A stretch of 64,000 nt of DNA, from NCBI GenBank assembly GCA_944320415.1, contig CALUHJ010000003.1, positions 124,001 to 188,000 of the forward strand, given 5' to 3'. The position numbers were made by a program, and so were the translations under genes. Source of the DNA: an uncultured Bacteroidales bacterium (GTDB taxonomy: Bacteria; Bacteroidota; Bacteroidia; Bacteroidales; P3). Positions 20,768-31,997 of this stretch are shown one piece after another (position 1 is the stretch's first letter; every line of letters begins with the position of its first letter). Below the pieces are notes generated by a model. It was given only the letters and a program-made list of their open reading frames with translations. It had not been told where the DNA came from and made no database searches.

Positions 20768-20803
20768 CTTGATTTATTTTTTATTTATTTAGCCACCATA
20801 ATA

Positions 20804-21073
20804 CTACCAACTGGCTTTCTTTACGCCAGGTATCAATCCAGCCAAAGCCATTTCTCTAAAATTTATTCTGGAAATACCAAACTGCCTCATATATCCTTTA
20901 GGACGTCCCGTAAGTTTACATCTGTTATGCAATCTAACAGGAGAAGCATTTCTTGGTAATCTTTGTAGACCCTCATAATCACCAGCCTCTAACAACGCTT
21001 TACGTTTAGCGGCATATTTAGCAACCATTCTTTCTCTTTTACGCTCACGCGCCTTCATTGATTCTTTTGCCAT
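20804..21073 (-). CDS. rpsN: Ribosomal protein uS14, long zinc-free form
   Basis: 89 residues: [20 protein letters not shown], then [20 protein letters not shown] and [13 protein letters not shown]. It has the long form without the two CxxC pairs of the short zinc-binding S14, so it needs no zinc. It binds 16S rRNA in the 30S head. It starts 3 bases after rplE. Confidence 0.97.
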   Translation of the reverse strand: MAKESMKARERKRERMVAKYAAKRKALLEAGDYEGLQRLPRNASPVRLHNRCKLTGRPKGYMRQFGISRINFREMALAGLIPGVKKASW

Positions 21074-21076
21074 ATC

Positions 21077-21640
21077 TTACAAACTCTCTTGATTCTTAAA
21101 AGGAAATCCAAATGCCTTCAAAAGCGATAAAGCTTCTTTATCCGTCTTAGCAGAAGTAACAAATGTTATGTCCATTCCTTGAATGTTGTTTACTTTGTCA
21201 ATATCTATTTCAGGAAATATAATCTGTTCACTAATACCGAACGAAAAATTACCTTTTCCATCAAACCCTTTATCATTAATACCTCTGAAGTCTCTTATAC
21301 GAGGTATTGATGCAGAAATAAGTCTGTCCAAAAACTCATACATTCTATCGCCCCTCAAAGTCACTCTAACCCCTATAGGCATACCTTTCCTCAACTTAAA
21401 ATTAGATATATCCTTTTTTGACTTTGTGGCAACTGCTTTTTGTCCAGCTATAAGCGTCATTTCCTCAATACCTTTGTCTATAACTTTCTTATCTGCTATT
21501 GCCAACCTTCCCAAGCCTTGGTTTAAAGATATTTTTTCCAAACGAGGTACTTGCATAACAGTTTTGTATCCATATTCCTTTTGCAAAGCAGAAACTATCT
21601 CATCTCTGTACTTTTGCTTTAATCTTGGTATGTATCCCAT
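21077..21640 (-). CDS. rplE: Ribosomal protein uL5
   Basis: 187 residues: [40 protein letters not shown] and a C-terminal [20 protein letters not shown]. It binds 5S rRNA and contacts P-site tRNA and S13 across the subunit bridge. Its first base is the last base of the rplX stop codon, suggesting coupled translation. Confidence 0.97.
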   Translation of the reverse strand: MGYIPRLKQKYRDEIVSALQKEYGYKTVMQVPRLEKISLNQGLGRLAIADKKVIDKGIEEMTLIAGQKAVATKSKKDISNFKLRKGMPIGVRVTLRGDRMYEFLDRLISASIPRIRDFRGINDKGFDGKGNFSFGISEQIIFPEIDIDKVNNIQGMDITFVTSAKTDKEALSLLKAFGFPFKNQESL

Positions 21641-21957
21641 TATTTAATTACCTCCCCTGATTTTTTTGAATAACGAACCAACTTATTTGTTTTTTCATCT
21701 AATCTTCTTCCAATTCTTGTTGGATTACCCTTTGAATCGACTACCATTAAGTTAGATATATGGATAGGTGCTTCTTTTTCCACAATACCACCTTGTGTAT
21801 TCTTTGGATTTGGTTTAGTATGTTTTTTTACCTTATTCACACCCTCAACAATGGCACGGTTCTTAGTAGGGTAGACAACAAGCACTTTTCCAATACTACC
21901 CTTATCATTACCAGCCAAGACTTTGACTGTATCCCCTTTTTTTACGTGTAACTTCAT
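21640..21957 (-). CDS. rplX: Ribosomal protein uL24
   Basis: 105 residues with an N-terminal KOW motif ([20 protein letters not shown]) and the [14 protein letters not shown] stretch. It is an early 50S assembly initiator near the tunnel exit. It follows rplN after 21 bases and overlaps the rplE start by one base. Confidence 0.97.
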   Translation of the reverse strand: MKLHVKKGDTVKVLAGNDKGSIGKVLVVYPTKNRAIVEGVNKVKKHTKPNPKNTQGGIVEKEAPIHISNLMVVDSKGNPTRIGRRLDEKTNKLVRYSKKSGEVIK

Positions 21958-21978
21958 ATCTCTCTACCTTATTATTTA

Positions 21979-22347
21979 TTACAGTACCTCAGGAGCCAAA
22001 GATACTATCTTCATATATTGTTTTTCCCGTAACTCTCTAGCTACAGGTCCGAAAATACGCGTTCCCCTCATCTCGTCATTGGCATTGAGTAAAACACACG
22101 CATTATCATCAAAACGGATATAAGAACCATCTTGTCTTCGAATCTCCTTTTTTGTTCTGACAACCACCGCTTTCGATACAGAGCCCTTCTTAACGTTTCC
22201 TGAAGGGATTGCATCTTTAATAGCCACTACTATCTTGTCGCCTACAGAGGCATAGCGTCTTTTAGTACCTCCTAAAACACGAATACACAAAGCTTCTCTT
22301 GCTCCACTGTTATCAGCGACAATCAACCTTGTTTCTTGTTGTATCAT
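21979..22347 (-). CDS. rplN: Ribosomal protein uL14
   Basis: 122 residues, standard: [38 protein letters not shown] and [20 protein letters not shown]. It sits at the subunit interface and is the site where silencing factor RsfS binds. It is one base away from rpsQ. Confidence 0.98.
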   Translation of the reverse strand: MIQQETRLIVADNSGAREALCIRVLGGTKRRYASVGDKIVVAIKDAIPSGNVKKGSVSKAVVVRTKKEIRRQDGSYIRFDDNACVLLNANDEMRGTRIFGPVARELREKQYMKIVSLAPEVL

Positions 22348-22348
22348 T

Positions 22349-22603
22349 TTATTTAGCTCTTTCTATTATTTCAACTAATCTCCAACATTTATTTTTACTT
22401 AACGGCCTAGTTTCCATTATACGTACAGTATCACCCATACCACACTCATTTTTCTCATCATGTGCCATAAATTTACTGCTGCGTTTTATAAACTTGCCAT
22501 ATTTAGGATGCTTTACTTTTCGTTCAACCAAAACTGTGATGGACTTATCCATTTTGTTACTGACAACGACACCTATCCTCTCTTTTCTCAAATTTCTTTC
22601 CAT
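22349..22603 (-). CDS. rpsQ: Ribosomal protein uS17
   Basis: 84 residues, an OB fold: [20 protein letters not shown] followed by [19 protein letters not shown] and a [14 protein letters not shown] segment. A primary 16S rRNA binder in the 30S body. It follows rpmC after 48 bases and is 1 base from rplN. Confidence 0.97.
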   Translation of the reverse strand: MERNLRKERIGVVVSNKMDKSITVLVERKVKHPKYGKFIKRSSKFMAHDEKNECGMGDTVRIMETRPLSKNKCWRLVEIIERAK

Positions 22604-22651
22604 ACCTTAAATTTTATTTCTCCGAATCTAACACAACATAGAGAATACCAC

Positions 22652-22846
22652 CTATTGACGACTCCTTAACTCCGTATGGATTCTGGCAATACCCCTGCGC
22701 GCTTCTTTTATTACATTTGGATTTTCCAAAGAAGATACTGCATGATTTATTTTCAACTTTGCAAGACGTAATTCCTCCCCTTTCAATCTTTCTTGCAATT
22801 CTGATACAGAAAGTTCCTTCAATCCATTGATATTTCTACTCTTCAT
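22652..22846 (-). CDS. rpmC: Ribosomal protein uL29
   Basis: 64 residues, two helices: ELSVSELQERLKGEELRLAK and the conserved end RRGIARIHTELRSR. It lies at the tunnel exit and helps form the docking site for SRP and trigger factor with L23. It lies 21 bases after rplP. Confidence 0.96.
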   Translation of the reverse strand: MKSRNINGLKELSVSELQERLKGEELRLAKLKINHAVSSLENPNVIKEARRGIARIHTELRSRQ

Positions 22847-22867
22847 CTCTCTTCCTCTTTTTCATTA

Positions 22868-23293
22868 TTAAGCTTCTTCTACATAATCCCTACGTACAAC
22901 AAATTTAGTCGTAACTGGCAATTTTTGAGCTGCTAATCTCATCGCTTCCTTTGCAATAACCATTGGCACACCATCCGCTTCAAAAAGCATCGTACCTGGC
23001 TTAACTCTAGCTACAAAATATTCTGGAGCTCCTTTTCCCTTACCCATACGCACCTCATTAGGTTTCTTTGTTATAGACTTATCGGGAAAAATTCTAATCC
23101 AAATTTGACCCTCACGTTTCATATAACGAGTAACCGCTTGACGAGCAGCCTCTATCTGACGACCTGTTATAAAAGAAGTTTCTAACGACTTTATACCAAA
23201 CGCTCCGAAAGACAATTCATGTCCCCTATGAGCAATCCCTTTTATCCTGCCCTTCTGCTGTTTTCTATACTTTGTCTTTTTTGGTTGTAACAT
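22868..23293 (-). CDS. rplP: Ribosomal protein uL16
   Basis: 141 residues: [39 protein letters not shown], and [20 protein letters not shown]. It helps position A-site tRNA. The conserved Arg of the hydroxylated loop region (RMGKGKG) is present. It lies 27 bases after rpsC. Confidence 0.97.
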   Translation of the reverse strand: MLQPKKTKYRKQQKGRIKGIAHRGHELSFGAFGIKSLETSFITGRQIEAARQAVTRYMKREGQIWIRIFPDKSITKKPNEVRMGKGKGAPEYFVARVKPGTMLFEADGVPMVIAKEAMRLAAQKLPVTTKFVVRRDYVEEA

Positions 23294-23320
23294 GATCCTA
23301 TTAATTTTGACTATTTAAAC

Positions 23321-24049
23321 CTATTTTTTCCTACGAGGGCGATGATTGGCAACAGAAGAATGTTGTCCAACTCTATTATTCTCTTTTAAATTTCCACCTA
23401 CCGTTGAAGGAACTATTTCCCTCTTATTGTACACCATACCCTTGCATATCCATACTTTAACTCCTATACGCCCGTAAGTTGTATGCGCTTCTGCTTGTGC
23501 ATAGTCAATATCAGCTCTCAATGTATGCAATGGAGTACGACCCTCTTTATAATGCTCCGTCCTGGCCATTTCAGCTCCACCTATACGTCCTGAAACTGAA
23601 ACCTTTATTCCATCTGCGCCAACCCTCATAGTGGAAGTGATAGCCATTTTTATGGCCCTTCTGTAAGATATTCTGCCTTCTATTTGTCTTGCAATCGTTG
23701 ATGCAACCAAAACAGCATCTAATTCAGGACGTCTAACCTCTGAAATATTTATCTGAACCTCTTTGTTGGTCAACTTTTTAAGTTCTTCCTTTAATTTATC
23801 GACTTCCTGTCCCGCTTTACCTATAATTAATCCAGGTTTTGCCGTATTAATGGTTACCGTAACCAATTTAAGCGTTCTCTCTATATATATTTTTGAAACA
23901 CCTGCCTTGGCTAAACGAACGTTCAAATATTTCCTTATCTTATCATCTTCAACTAACTTAGCTTCAAACTTTCTTCCTCCATACCAATTAGAGTCCCATC
24001 CTCTTATGATACCCAGTCTGTTGCCTATTGGATTTGTTTTCTGTCCCAT
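23321..24049 (-). CDS. rpsC: Ribosomal protein uS3
   Basis: 242 residues. An N-terminal segment ([20 protein letters not shown]), the KH domain with [14 protein letters not shown], and a C-terminal domain with [19 protein letters not shown]. It lines the mRNA entry site. A basic Asn/His-rich tail ends the protein. It lies 30 bases after rplV. Confidence 0.97.
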   Translation of the reverse strand: MGQKTNPIGNRLGIIRGWDSNWYGGRKFEAKLVEDDKIRKYLNVRLAKAGVSKIYIERTLKLVTVTINTAKPGLIIGKAGQEVDKLKEELKKLTNKEVQINISEVRRPELDAVLVASTIARQIEGRISYRRAIKMAITSTMRVGADGIKVSVSGRIGGAEMARTEHYKEGRTPLHTLRADIDYAQAEAHTTYGRIGVKVWICKGMVYNKREIVPSTVGGNLKENNRVGQHSSVANHRPRRKK

Positions 24050-24079
24050 CCGAATTACTTTTTTACTATTTTAAAACCA

Positions 24080-24520
24080 TTACTTCTCAGCATCTATTGA
24101 CTTAGTTTCAGGAGTAACGTTCTCATCTTTTCTACTGCCTAACACCAAAGTTATATGATTAGATCTCTTTCTTATTCTATAACCACGTCCTTGAGGTGCT
24201 GTTCTTAATCTTTTCAATTGCCTGCCACCATCAACACTTATTTCCTTTACATACAAATTGCTATCTTCAACTCTCTTACCTGTATTCTTCACTTGCCAAT
24301 TTGCAATAGCAGAAAGTAATAATTTACGCAATTTAGGTGCTGCCTCCCTACGACTATATTGCAGAATTCCCAATGCTTTATCTACGTCAACACCTCTTAT
24401 GGCATCTGCCATCAAGCGCGTTTTCCTAGGAGAAGTAGGATTATTCATCAATTTTGCAACACACTGAGTCTTCTTTGCTTCTTTACGTGCCAATGCACTC
24501 TCATGTTTTCTTTTTCCCAT
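24080..24520 (-). CDS. rplV: Ribosomal protein uL22
   Basis: 146 residues with [20 protein letters not shown] and the beta-hairpin [20 protein letters not shown] that lines the nascent-chain tunnel, the site of macrolide resistance changes in other bacteria. A short acidic tail follows. It lies 14 bases after rpsS. Confidence 0.97.
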   Translation of the reverse strand: MGKRKHESALARKEAKKTQCVAKLMNNPTSPRKTRLMADAIRGVDVDKALGILQYSRREAAPKLRKLLLSAIANWQVKNTGKRVEDSNLYVKEISVDGGRQLKRLRTAPQGRGYRIRKRSNHITLVLGSRKDENVTPETKSIDAEK

Positions 24521-24534
24521 CTCTGTGTTGATTT

Positions 24535-24813
24535 TTATTTCTTACCTTTATCTTTTTGCCCTGCATGACCCCTAAAAATCCTTGTAGGCGCAAACTCTCC
24601 CAATTTATGTCCTACCATATTTTCTGTAATATAAACAGGAATATGTTTGTTTCCGTTATGAACTGCTATAGTCAAACCTACAAAATCAGGAGAAATCATA
24701 GAAGCTCTTGACCACGTTTTGATAGTACTCTTACTTTTTTGCTCTTGTGCAGCCAAAACCTTTTTCTCTAATTTATAATGAATATAAGGTCCTTTTTTCA
24801 ATGAACGGCTCAT
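24535..24813 (-). CDS. rpsS: Ribosomal protein uS19
   Basis: 92 residues: [39 protein letters not shown] and [17 protein letters not shown]. It pairs with S13 in the 30S head. It lies 17 bases after rplB. Confidence 0.97.
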   Translation of the reverse strand: MSRSLKKGPYIHYKLEKKVLAAQEQKSKSTIKTWSRASMISPDFVGLTIAVHNGNKHIPVYITENMVGHKLGEFAPTRIFRGHAGQKDKGKK

Positions 24814-24830
24814 TACTTTCTATATTAAAT

Positions 24831-25655
24831 TTATTTCTTACGTCTTTCAATTATATACTTACTAGATTGTTTCTTAGGAGATCTAGTTTTATATCCTTTA
24901 GCTGGAATTCCCTTTCTCGACCTAGGATGTCCTCCGGCCTGACGACCTTCACCACCTCCCATAGGGTGATCAACAGGATTCATTACAACCCCTCTAGTTC
25001 TCGGTCTACGTCCTAGCCATCTGCTTCTACCTGCCTTTCCTGAGACTTCCAAATTATGTTCTGTATTGGAAACAACGCCTATAGTTGCTCTACAAGCCTG
25101 CAATATCATTCTAGTCTCACCCGAAGGCATTTTAATAATAGCATATTTTCCATCCCTCGACATAAGTTGCGCATAAGTACCTGCACTACGTACCAATTTA
25201 GCACCCTGACCAGGATTCAATTCTATATTATGAATCATTGTACCAAAAGGAATCTCGCTAAGCAACAACGTATTTCCTATCTCAGGAGCCGCACCAATAC
25301 CTGACATCAACACCTGTCCTACTTTTAATCCGTTAGGAGAAATTATATATCTTTTCTCTCCATCAGCATAACAAACCAAAGCTATACGAGCCGATCTGTT
25401 AGGATCATACTCTATAGTTTTAACAACAGCAGGTATACCATCTTTATCCCTGCGAAAATCTATAAAACGATACAACCTCTTATGACCACCTCCTATATAT
25501 CTCATGGTCATTTTACCTTCATTATTTCTACCTCCACTTTTCCTTTTTCCGTAAACCAAAGACTTTTCCGGTTTTCTTGTCGTTATTTCCTCAAATGTAC
25601 TAATAACTTTAAAACGCTGTCCTGGTGTGGTAGGTTTTAATTTTTTCAAAGCCAT
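24831..25655 (-). CDS. rplB: Ribosomal protein uL2
   Basis: 274 residues: [20 protein letters not shown], the RNA-binding domain, and the C-terminal [17 protein letters not shown] containing the His implicated in peptidyl transfer. It is required for subunit joining. It lies 11 bases after rplW. Confidence 0.98.
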   Translation of the reverse strand: MALKKLKPTTPGQRFKVISTFEEITTRKPEKSLVYGKRKSGGRNNEGKMTMRYIGGGHKRLYRFIDFRRDKDGIPAVVKTIEYDPNRSARIALVCYADGEKRYIISPNGLKVGQVLMSGIGAAPEIGNTLLLSEIPFGTMIHNIELNPGQGAKLVRSAGTYAQLMSRDGKYAIIKMPSGETRMILQACRATIGVVSNTEHNLEVSGKAGRSRWLGRRPRTRGVVMNPVDHPMGGGEGRQAGGHPRSRKGIPAKGYKTRSPKKQSSKYIIERRKK

Positions 25656-25666
25656 CTCTCTACCTA

Positions 25667-25960
25667 CTAAATATTGCTAAAAAAATCAATTGTATCACCT
25701 TTGGCTAAAACAACTATAGCCTTTTTAAAAGCATTTGTTCTACCTGAAATAAGTCCTGATTTAGTATACCTAGACTTATTCTTACCATCATAATTCATGG
25801 TGTTCACTCTATCTACTTTAACACCATACAGATCCTCTACGGCTTTCTTTATTTCTATTTTATTCGCCCGCTTATCCACTACAAAACCAAAACGATTAGA
25901 AAATTTTTCCGTCGTTTTAGTCATTTTTTCAGTAATAATCGGTTTCAAAATAATATTCAT
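25667..25960 (-). CDS. rplW: Ribosomal protein uL23
   Basis: 97 residues: [20 protein letters not shown], then [20 protein letters not shown] and [14 protein letters not shown]. It sits at the tunnel exit, the main contact of trigger factor. It lies 39 bases after rplD. Confidence 0.97.
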   Translation of the reverse strand: MNIILKPIITEKMTKTTEKFSNRFGFVVDKRANKIEIKKAVEDLYGVKVDRVNTMNYDGKNKSRYTKSGLISGRTNAFKKAIVVLAKGDTIDFFSNI

Positions 25961-25999
25961 CTCGTTCTTCTTACTTTAATTCCCAAACAACAAAATTAA

Positions 26000-26635
26000 C
26001 TAAGAGTTAATACAAACTCCCTCAAACTGCTTAACTATGTTCTCTGACAATACCAATTTGTTAGCATGCAAGAGCTCATAAGTATTCAATTCCGTAGGAC
26101 CAACTACTCTAACTTTCTGCAAGTTTCGAGCTGACAAAGTTACAAAATTATCTTTATTTCTATCTATGACAAACAAAGTTTTTTCATCTTGTAACTTAAA
26201 AGCTTTCAAAACTCCTATCATATCCTTAGTTTTTGGCTTCTCGAAACCAAAATCTTCAACTACCAACACACCATCGTTTTTCAATTTATAAGCCAAAGCT
26301 GAAAGACGAGCCAACTGTTTTACTTTTTTATTCAACTTAAATCTATAATCTCGCGGTTTTGGTCCAAAAACTCTTCCTCCTCCCTTTATAGTCGGACTAT
26401 TTGTATCACCAGCTCTAGCACCACCAGTACCTTTTTGCCTTTTCAACTTTCTTGTTGAACCAGAAACCTCTGAACGTTCTTTGGATTTATGTGTACCTTG
26501 TCTTTGATTTGCTAAATATTGCTTAACCGCCAACCAAATACAATGATCATTAGGTTCTGTGCCAAACAACGCATCATCAACAACAATGGTCCTACCAGTG
26601 TCGTTGCCCTTTATATCATAAACATTTAACTCCAT
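26000..26635 (-). CDS. rplD: Ribosomal protein uL4
   Basis: 211 residues: start [18 protein letters not shown], a tunnel-lining loop with [20 protein letters not shown], and a C-terminal globular part. In enterobacteria L4 also represses the S10 operon. Its start overlaps the end of rplC by 10 bases, so the two are coupled. Confidence 0.97.
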   Translation of the reverse strand: MELNVYDIKGNDTGRTIVVDDALFGTEPNDHCIWLAVKQYLANQRQGTHKSKERSEVSGSTRKLKRQKGTGGARAGDTNSPTIKGGGRVFGPKPRDYRFKLNKKVKQLARLSALAYKLKNDGVLVVEDFGFEKPKTKDMIGVLKAFKLQDEKTLFVIDRNKDNFVTLSARNLQKVRVVGPTELNTYELLHANKLVLSENIVKQFEGVCINS

Positions 26636-27255
26636 CTCTCAAGTTTTAAAATAGAACCCTTTGGACCCGGAACAGATCCTTTCACTAAAACCAAATTTTT
26701 TTCAACAATGACTTTCAGAATCTGCAAATTCTGAATCTTAACTCTACGTCCACCCGTTCTACCAGCCATTCTTAATCCTTTAAATACCCTAGATGGATAA
26801 GATGATGCACCGACAGAACCAGGAGCACGAAGTCTATCATGCTGTCCATGAGTCTTATCTCCAACACCACCAAATCCATGACGTTTAACGACTCCTTGAA
26901 AACCTTTACCCTTAGAAATGCCGACAACGTCAACATACTCTCCCTCTGAAAACACATCACATGTCAATACTTCACCAAAAGATTTTTTTGAACCCTCCTC
27001 AAAACGAGAGAACTCGGCAAGATATCTTTTCGGAGTTGTATTTGCCTTTGCAAAGTGACCTTTCATAGGCTTGGTACAATTTTTCTCTTTCATTTCTTCA
27101 AATGCCAACTGTATGGCACTATACCCATCTTTTTCAAGGGTTTTAACTTGCGTAACAACACAAGGACCAGCTTCTATAACCGTGCATGGCAATTGCTTGC
27201 CAGAGGCATCATATATGCTAGTCATTCCAATTTTTTTACCTATTAATCCTGACAT
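26626..27255 (-). CDS. rplC: Ribosomal protein uL3
   Basis: 209 residues: [39 protein letters not shown] and [17 protein letters not shown]. Its central extension reaches the peptidyl-transferase centre. The Gln methylated in other bacteria lies in the VKRH/HGQ region. It is separated from rpsJ by 83 bases in which I see no signal. Confidence 0.97.
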   Translation of the reverse strand: MSGLIGKKIGMTSIYDASGKQLPCTVIEAGPCVVTQVKTLEKDGYSAIQLAFEEMKEKNCTKPMKGHFAKANTTPKRYLAEFSRFEEGSKKSFGEVLTCDVFSEGEYVDVVGISKGKGFQGVVKRHGFGGVGDKTHGQHDRLRAPGSVGASSYPSRVFKGLRMAGRTGGRRVKIQNLQILKVIVEKNLVLVKGSVPGPKGSILKLERWS

Positions 27256-27338
27256 CTAATTATTGTATTATTTTAAACTTCAGCATATCTTCCGACATCG
27301 ACTGATTCTCTTCTATAAATCAAATTCTTTCTGTAACG

Positions 27339-27644
27339 TTAAACTTTTATTTCTACATCAACACCACTTGGCAATTCTAACTTTACCAACGCTTCTATTG
27401 TTTTAGAAGGTGCATTATCTATATCCAACAATCTCTTATACGAATTTAATTCAAATTGTTCTCTGGACTTTTTATTTACAAACGTAGAACGATTAACCGT
27501 AAAAATTTTTTTATTTGTTGGCAACGGTATAGGTCCCTTCACACGCGCACCTGTCATTTTCACAGTCTTAACGATTTTCTCAGCAGACTTATCCACTAAA
27601 TTATGATCGTATGACTTCAACTTAATTCTGATTTTTTGACTCAC
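27339..27644 (-). CDS. rpsJ: Ribosomal protein uS10 / NusE
   Basis: 101 residues: [40 protein letters not shown] and [13 protein letters not shown]. It acts in the 30S head and, as NusE, in NusG-dependent transcription-translation coupling. It follows fusA after 25 bases; tufA, often in this place, is absent here. Confidence 0.97.
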   Translation of the reverse strand: MSQKIRIKLKSYDHNLVDKSAEKIVKTVKMTGARVKGPIPLPTNKKIFTVNRSTFVNKKSREQFELNSYKRLLDIDNAPSKTIEALVKLELPSGVDVEIKV

Positions 27645-27669
27645 GACTTATAACAATTATTGATGATTA

Positions 27670-29763
27670 TTACTCTCCTTTATTCTTCAAAACAGCTTCC
27701 GTAACATCCTTAGGTGCTTCCGCATAATGTGAAAACTCCATTGTAGAATTAGCACGACCTGATGTTATCGTCCTCAAGGAAGTTACATAACCGAACATCT
27801 GAGCCAAAGGAACCTTGGCTCTGACAGATTGCACTCCTATTTTAGCTGTTATGCTATCTAATATTGCTCTTCTTCTATTCAAATCACCTGTTACATCACC
27901 TAAATAAGCATCAGGAGTATTAACCTCAACAGACATTATAGGTTCCAATAAAACAGGTTTCGCTTTTTTAGCAGCTTCCTTAAAAGCTAATTTGGCACAT
28001 AACTCAAACGAGAGAGCATCCGAATCAACAGGATGATACGAACCATCTGTCAAAATTATCTTCATGCTTTCTAAAGGATATCCCGCAAGAACGCCATTTT
28101 GCATTGCTGCCTTAAATCCTTTTTCTATTGCAGGTATAAACTCCTTAGGTATATTGCCTCCCTTAACCTCATTAACGAACTGCAATCCCTTGAATCCTTC
28201 ATCCGCAGGAAGCATTGTGAACAAGATATCCGCAAATTTACCTCTACCACCTGTTTGTTTTTTAAACACTTCCCTATGACTGCATTCACTTGTAATCGCT
28301 TCTTTATACGCAACTTGAGGAGCACCTTGATTACATTCGACATTAAATTCCCTTCTTATACGATCCATAATTATGTCCAAATGCAATTCACCCATTCCTT
28401 TCATTATTGTCTGACCAGAAGCTTCGTCTGTCGTGATTATCAATGTCGGATCCTCCTCAGATAACTTCATCAATGCATTGTTGAATTTATCTATATCCGC
28501 TTGCTTAGCAGGTTCTACCGCTATTGAAATCACAGGTTCAGGGAACGTCATAGACTCCAAAACTATAGGATTATCCTCATCACATAACGTATTACCCGTC
28601 TTTATATCTTTAAAACCTACAGCAGCACCTATATCACCAGCCTCTATCTTATCTAAAGGATTCTGTTTGTTGGCATGCATTTGCATAACCCTAGATATAC
28701 GTTCTTTTTTACCCGTAGATACATTATAAACATAAGAACCTGCAACCAAAGTTCCAGAATAAACTCTAAAGAAACAAATTCTACCTACATAAGGATCAGT
28801 AGCTATTTTAAAAGCCAATGCCGCTAACGGAGCCTTAGAATCCACTTTCCTTTTTACAATGTCTCCGGTAAGAGGATCGGTTCCTTCAATTTCAGGAATA
28901 TCAACAGGTGAAGGCAAAAACTCACATATAGCGTCTATCAAATTTTGAACACCCTTGTTCTTAAAAGAAGATCCACACAAAACCGGTGTAATTCTCATTT
29001 CACAAGTAGCTTTACGAATATGATAATACATTTCATCTTCAGTTATGGAATTTTCATCTTCCATATACCTCATAAGAAGTTCATCATCCTCTTCAGCAAC
29101 TCCTTCTACAAGTTTTTTCCTATATTCGGCCGCTATTTCTTTCAAATCATCAGGCATAGGTACTTCATAACATTTAGTACCGTTAGACTGTTCATCATAC
29201 ATCAAAGCCTTGTTAGAGATCAAATCAATAACACCTTTGAACATATCTTCTTGTCCTATGGGCAATGTAAGAGGTATTGGATTTGCGCCTAAACGTTCTT
29301 TCATTTGTTTCAAAACATTAAAGAAGTCAGCACCAGCACGATCCATTTTATTTACAAAACCTATACGTGGGACATTATATTTGTCTGCCTGCCTCCAAAC
29401 CGTTTCTGACTGCGGCTCAACACCTCCAACTGCACAAAACAAAGCAACGGCTCCATCCAACACTCTCAAAGAACGTTCCACCTCTACTGTGAAATCTACG
29501 TGACCCGGAGTATCTATTATATTTATTTTATATTGGTTGTTTTTATATTTCCAAAAAACAGTCGTTGCCGCAGAAGTAATGGTAATTCCTCTCTCTTGCT
29601 CCTGTGCCATCCAATCCATCGTAGCCGCGCCATCATGCGTTTCGCCTATCTTATGGTTTTTTCCAGTAAAATATAGTATACGCTCTGTTGTTGTAGTTTT
29701 TCCGGCGTCTATATGCGCCATGATACCTATATTCCTAGTAAAATGTAAATCCGACATAGCCAA
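27670..29763 (-). CDS. fusA: Elongation factor G
   Basis: 697 residues in five domains. GTPase motifs: [10 protein letters not shown] (P loop, about 16-25), switch region with [23 protein letters not shown] and NKMD. Domain IV and V follow ([29 protein letters not shown]). It drives tRNA-mRNA translocation. The start at 29763 gives [16 protein letters not shown] 29757 is an alternative. It lies 6 bases after rpsG, as in the str operon, without tuf. Confidence 0.98.
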   Translation of the reverse strand: MAMSDLHFTRNIGIMAHIDAGKTTTTERILYFTGKNHKIGETHDGAATMDWMAQEQERGITITSAATTVFWKYKNNQYKINIIDTPGHVDFTVEVERSLRVLDGAVALFCAVGGVEPQSETVWRQADKYNVPRIGFVNKMDRAGADFFNVLKQMKERLGANPIPLTLPIGQEDMFKGVIDLISNKALMYDEQSNGTKCYEVPMPDDLKEIAAEYRKKLVEGVAEEDDELLMRYMEDENSITEDEMYYHIRKATCEMRITPVLCGSSFKNKGVQNLIDAICEFLPSPVDIPEIEGTDPLTGDIVKRKVDSKAPLAALAFKIATDPYVGRICFFRVYSGTLVAGSYVYNVSTGKKERISRVMQMHANKQNPLDKIEAGDIGAAVGFKDIKTGNTLCDEDNPIVLESMTFPEPVISIAVEPAKQADIDKFNNALMKLSEEDPTLIITTDEASGQTIMKGMGELHLDIIMDRIRREFNVECNQGAPQVAYKEAITSECSHREVFKKQTGGRGKFADILFTMLPADEGFKGLQFVNEVKGGNIPKEFIPAIEKGFKAAMQNGVLAGYPLESMKIILTDGSYHPVDSDALSFELCAKLAFKEAAKKAKPVLLEPIMSVEVNTPDAYLGDVTGDLNRRRAILDSITAKIGVQSVRAKVPLAQMFGYVTSLRTITSGRANSTMEFSHYAEAPKDVTEAVLKNKGE

Positions 29764-29769
29764 TAGTTA

Positions 29770-30237
29770 TTAGAATCTAAAATGTGAAAATGCTTTATTC
29801 GCCTCTGCCATCCTATGTATATCCTCTTTTCTTTTGAAAGCAGCTCCTTCCTCCTTATATGCCGCCAAAATCTCAGAAGCCAAACGAATAGCCATAGTTT
29901 TTTCATTACGTTTTCTAGCAAATCCTATAAGGTTTTTCATCCCCATGGATTGCTTTCTTTCCGGTCTAATCTCCGATGGTATTTGAAAAGTCGCACCTCC
30001 AACTCTTCTACTTCTAACCTCTACAGAAGGAGTTACATTAGCCAATGCTTTTTTCCATACTTCCAATCCATCTTCCTTAGAACGTTCACTTACTATGTCT
30101 ATAGCATCATAAAAAATACTATAAGCTATAGTCTTCTTTCCCTTCAACATTATATTATTCACGAACTTTGTAACCAAAGCATCATTAAACTTGGGATCTG
30201 GAAGAATTATTCTTTTCTTTGGTCTTGACTTTCTCAT
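29770..30237 (-). CDS. rpsG: Ribosomal protein uS7
   Basis: 155 residues from ATG 30237 ([19 protein letters not shown]); an upstream in-frame start would add five atypical residues. Conserved [20 protein letters not shown] and the end [14 protein letters not shown]. It organises the 30S head and contacts E-site tRNA. It lies 29 bases after rpsL. Confidence 0.96.
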   Translation of the reverse strand: MRKSRPKKRIILPDPKFNDALVTKFVNNIMLKGKKTIAYSIFYDAIDIVSERSKEDGLEVWKKALANVTPSVEVRSRRVGGATFQIPSEIRPERKQSMGMKNLIGFARKRNEKTMAIRLASEILAAYKEEGAAFKRKEDIHRMAEANKAFSHFRF

Positions 30238-30266
30238 TTCTCCAAAATACAAATTACTAATTTAAA

Positions 30267-30653
30267 CTATTTTTTAGCTCCTTCTTTAGGTCTTTTTGTT
30301 CCATACTTAGAACGCCTTTGCTTTCTACCATCAACACCTGCCGTATCCAATGCACCACGGATGATATGATATCGAACACCAGGCAAATCCTTAACACGAC
30401 CACCTCTGATCATTACTATGGAGTGCTCCTGCAAATTGTGACCTTCTCCAGGTATATAAGCATTCACCTCTTTCGAATTGGTCAATTTAACCCTCGCAAC
30501 CTTCCTCATTGCAGAATTAGGTTTCTTTGGCGTAGTTGTGTACACCCTTGTACAAACACCTCTACGTTGAGGACAAGAATCCAATGCAGGAGACTTACTT
30601 TTGTACTCTAATTTTTTACGTCCCTTACGGATCAATTGTTGAATTGTTGGCAT
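30267..30653 (-). CDS. rpsL: Ribosomal protein uS12
   Basis: 128 residues: [19 protein letters not shown], the [20 protein letters not shown] loop with the Lys at the streptomycin-resistance position, and [14 protein letters not shown]. It monitors decoding at the A site. First gene of the collinear ribosomal run, preceded by a leader of about 300 bases from the promoter at 30957-30986. The usual rpoBC genes are not upstream in this window. Confidence 0.97.
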   Translation of the reverse strand: MPTIQQLIRKGRKKLEYKSKSPALDSCPQRRGVCTRVYTTTPKKPNSAMRKVARVKLTNSKEVNAYIPGEGHNLQEHSIVMIRGGRVKDLPGVRYHIIRGALDTAGVDGRKQRRSKYGTKRPKEGAKK

Positions 30654-30956
30654 ATCCTAAACAAAATATGTTTCTTTATCCATTAATTATTTCTTTACAC
30701 AAAACCTTTACACCTGAATATTTCGGGTTGCAAGGTCCTCAATATACGACAATGAAATTCTCAATCGCGCATATAATAAAATACACAGCAAATGAGAACA
30801 CCCACCGGGTATATTCCAAAACAAACAAATGCTCTCAAAATCACAGCCAAATGATTCAAAGAAAAATTTCACAAGACATGCAACCCTTACAGTCGACTGA
30901 GAACATCAACCAAAAACAATGTCCCAACGTGAAAAACACTTGTTGTTTTCAGTTTG

Positions 30957-30986
30957 CAAAATTACAACTTTTTTTTCTAACCACAA
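30957..30986 (-). promoter_or_regulatory. Promoter of the ribosomal cluster
   Basis: On the minus strand TTG (30984-30986), 19 bases, then TAATTTTG (30957-30964). It ends 304 bases before the rpsL ATG. The leader between has no reading frame or clear intrinsic terminator that I can see; from 30965 to 31095 only the rubredoxin gene's leader remains. Confidence 0.65.
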
Positions 30987-31095
30987 GCAAATCAGAAAAA
31001 AAATACTGTATTTGTAATTTTTTCCACATTCTTTCGTTGATAAAGAAGATAAGATAGAAAGTAGTAATAGTATTAACTTCAAATTCCAAGAAAAA

Positions 31096-31260
31096 ATGAA
31101 TAACGAAACTTATGAATGCACTATTTGCGGATATATTTATAATCCTGCTGTAGGCGATCCTGACAACGGAATAGCACCAGGTACGAAATTTGAAGATATC
31201 CCTGAAGATTGGGTATGTCCTCTGTGTGGTGTAGGAAAAGACAAATTCGAAAAAATTTAA
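31096..31260 (+). CDS. Rubredoxin
   Basis: 54 residues from ATG 31096 to TAA 31258-31260. Both iron ligands pairs are present: [12 protein letters not shown] (CxxCG) and [14 protein letters not shown] (CPLCG). Spacing and length match classical rubredoxins, which carry one electron on a single Fe(Cys)4 centre in the cytosol, often to oxygen- or peroxide-detoxifying enzymes of anaerobes. It stands alone between the ribosomal promoter and a convergent gene, and a very stable terminator follows directly. Partner unknown. Confidence 0.95.
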   Translation: MNNETYECTICGYIYNPAVGDPDNGIAPGTKFEDIPEDWVCPLCGVGKDKFEKI

Positions 31261-31316
31261 TTTGAAGAGAAAAAAATAGAGCAATCGTAATTGCTCTATT
31301 TTTTTCTCTTCAAATT
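31259..31316. terminator. 27-base perfect hairpin terminator, bidirectional
   Basis: Arms 31259-31285 and 31290-31316 are exact complements around the loop CGTA, with A7 and T7 tracts within the stem. It ends rubredoxin on the plus strand and the bifunctional-nuclease gene on the minus strand, whose last codons lie inside it. Confidence 0.9.
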
Positions 31317-31844
31317 TGATATTTCGTCTTCTATAATAGACTGCATTTCTTTATCCTGATTTTTAACCGCTTCTTGTAAAAGTACTTGCAAGTTTTGCAA
31401 AATGATATTACTTTCTCTATCAACCGAAACTTCCTCTATATTAAATCCAACCTCCTCCAATACACAATTTTTAACATATAAAGGTGCAGCTTCTCTAACT
31501 GCCAAATTAATAGCGTCAGAAGTTCGTGAATCAATTTTTTTTTCCAATCCAGCTGCATCAGATATAGTAATGACTGCCCTATAACTTCCATCAATAAAAT
31601 CTAATATCGCTATATCCCTTACATTTAATCGAAAATGCGAAAAAATATCAATCATCAAATCAAATGTCATTGGCCTCAATATTTGTTTCTTTTCAAGAAA
31701 AAGAAGCAACATTTGACCATCGAAAGTTCCAACAGGTATAGAAAGAGCCCTGTCACCATCTTTTTCTTTCAATATAACATCATAGAAATTACCTATTCTT
31801 GATTTCTTAACTGAATGCAGAATCATCAAAATCAATGTTTCCAT
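31296..31844 (-). CDS. Bifunctional nuclease family protein (DUF151)
   Basis: 182 residues from ATG 31844, chosen over longer readings because METLILMILHSVKKSRIGNF is the usual family start. The conserved DUF151 core spans about 10-135, with IPVGTFDGQMLLLFLEKKQ, RPMTFDLM and the highly conserved DSRTSDAINLAVR. A C-terminal UVR-like charged helix (about 145-182) follows, typical of Bacteroidota members. The family was described as having DNase and RNase activity in plants; the bacterial role is unsettled. It is convergent with rubredoxin and shares its terminator. Confidence 0.88.
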   Translation of the reverse strand: METLILMILHSVKKSRIGNFYDVILKEKDGDRALSIPVGTFDGQMLLLFLEKKQILRPMTFDLMIDIFSHFRLNVRDIAILDFIDGSYRAVITISDAAGLEKKIDSRTSDAINLAVREAAPLYVKNCVLEEVGFNIEEVSVDRESNIILQNLQVLLQEAVKNQDKEMQSIIEDEISNLKRKK

Positions 31845-31919
31845 ATTAAAAATGCAAAGTTGTAAACACTGTAATTCAACGAAAAAAAACAATGAAATGT
31901 TTATATTTCAAACATTTTT

Positions 31920-31950
31920 TTTGGAAGCATACATTTTGTTTGTAATTTTG
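31920..31950 (+). promoter_or_regulatory. Promoter of hppA-hydE
   Basis: TTTG (31920-31923), 19 bases, TAATTTTG (31943-31950): exact consensus. It ends 47 bases before the hppA ATG. Confidence 0.8.
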
Positions 31951-31997
31951 CTCCGTTGATACATTTTTAGATTAAATAATTTGAAACAATAATCAAA

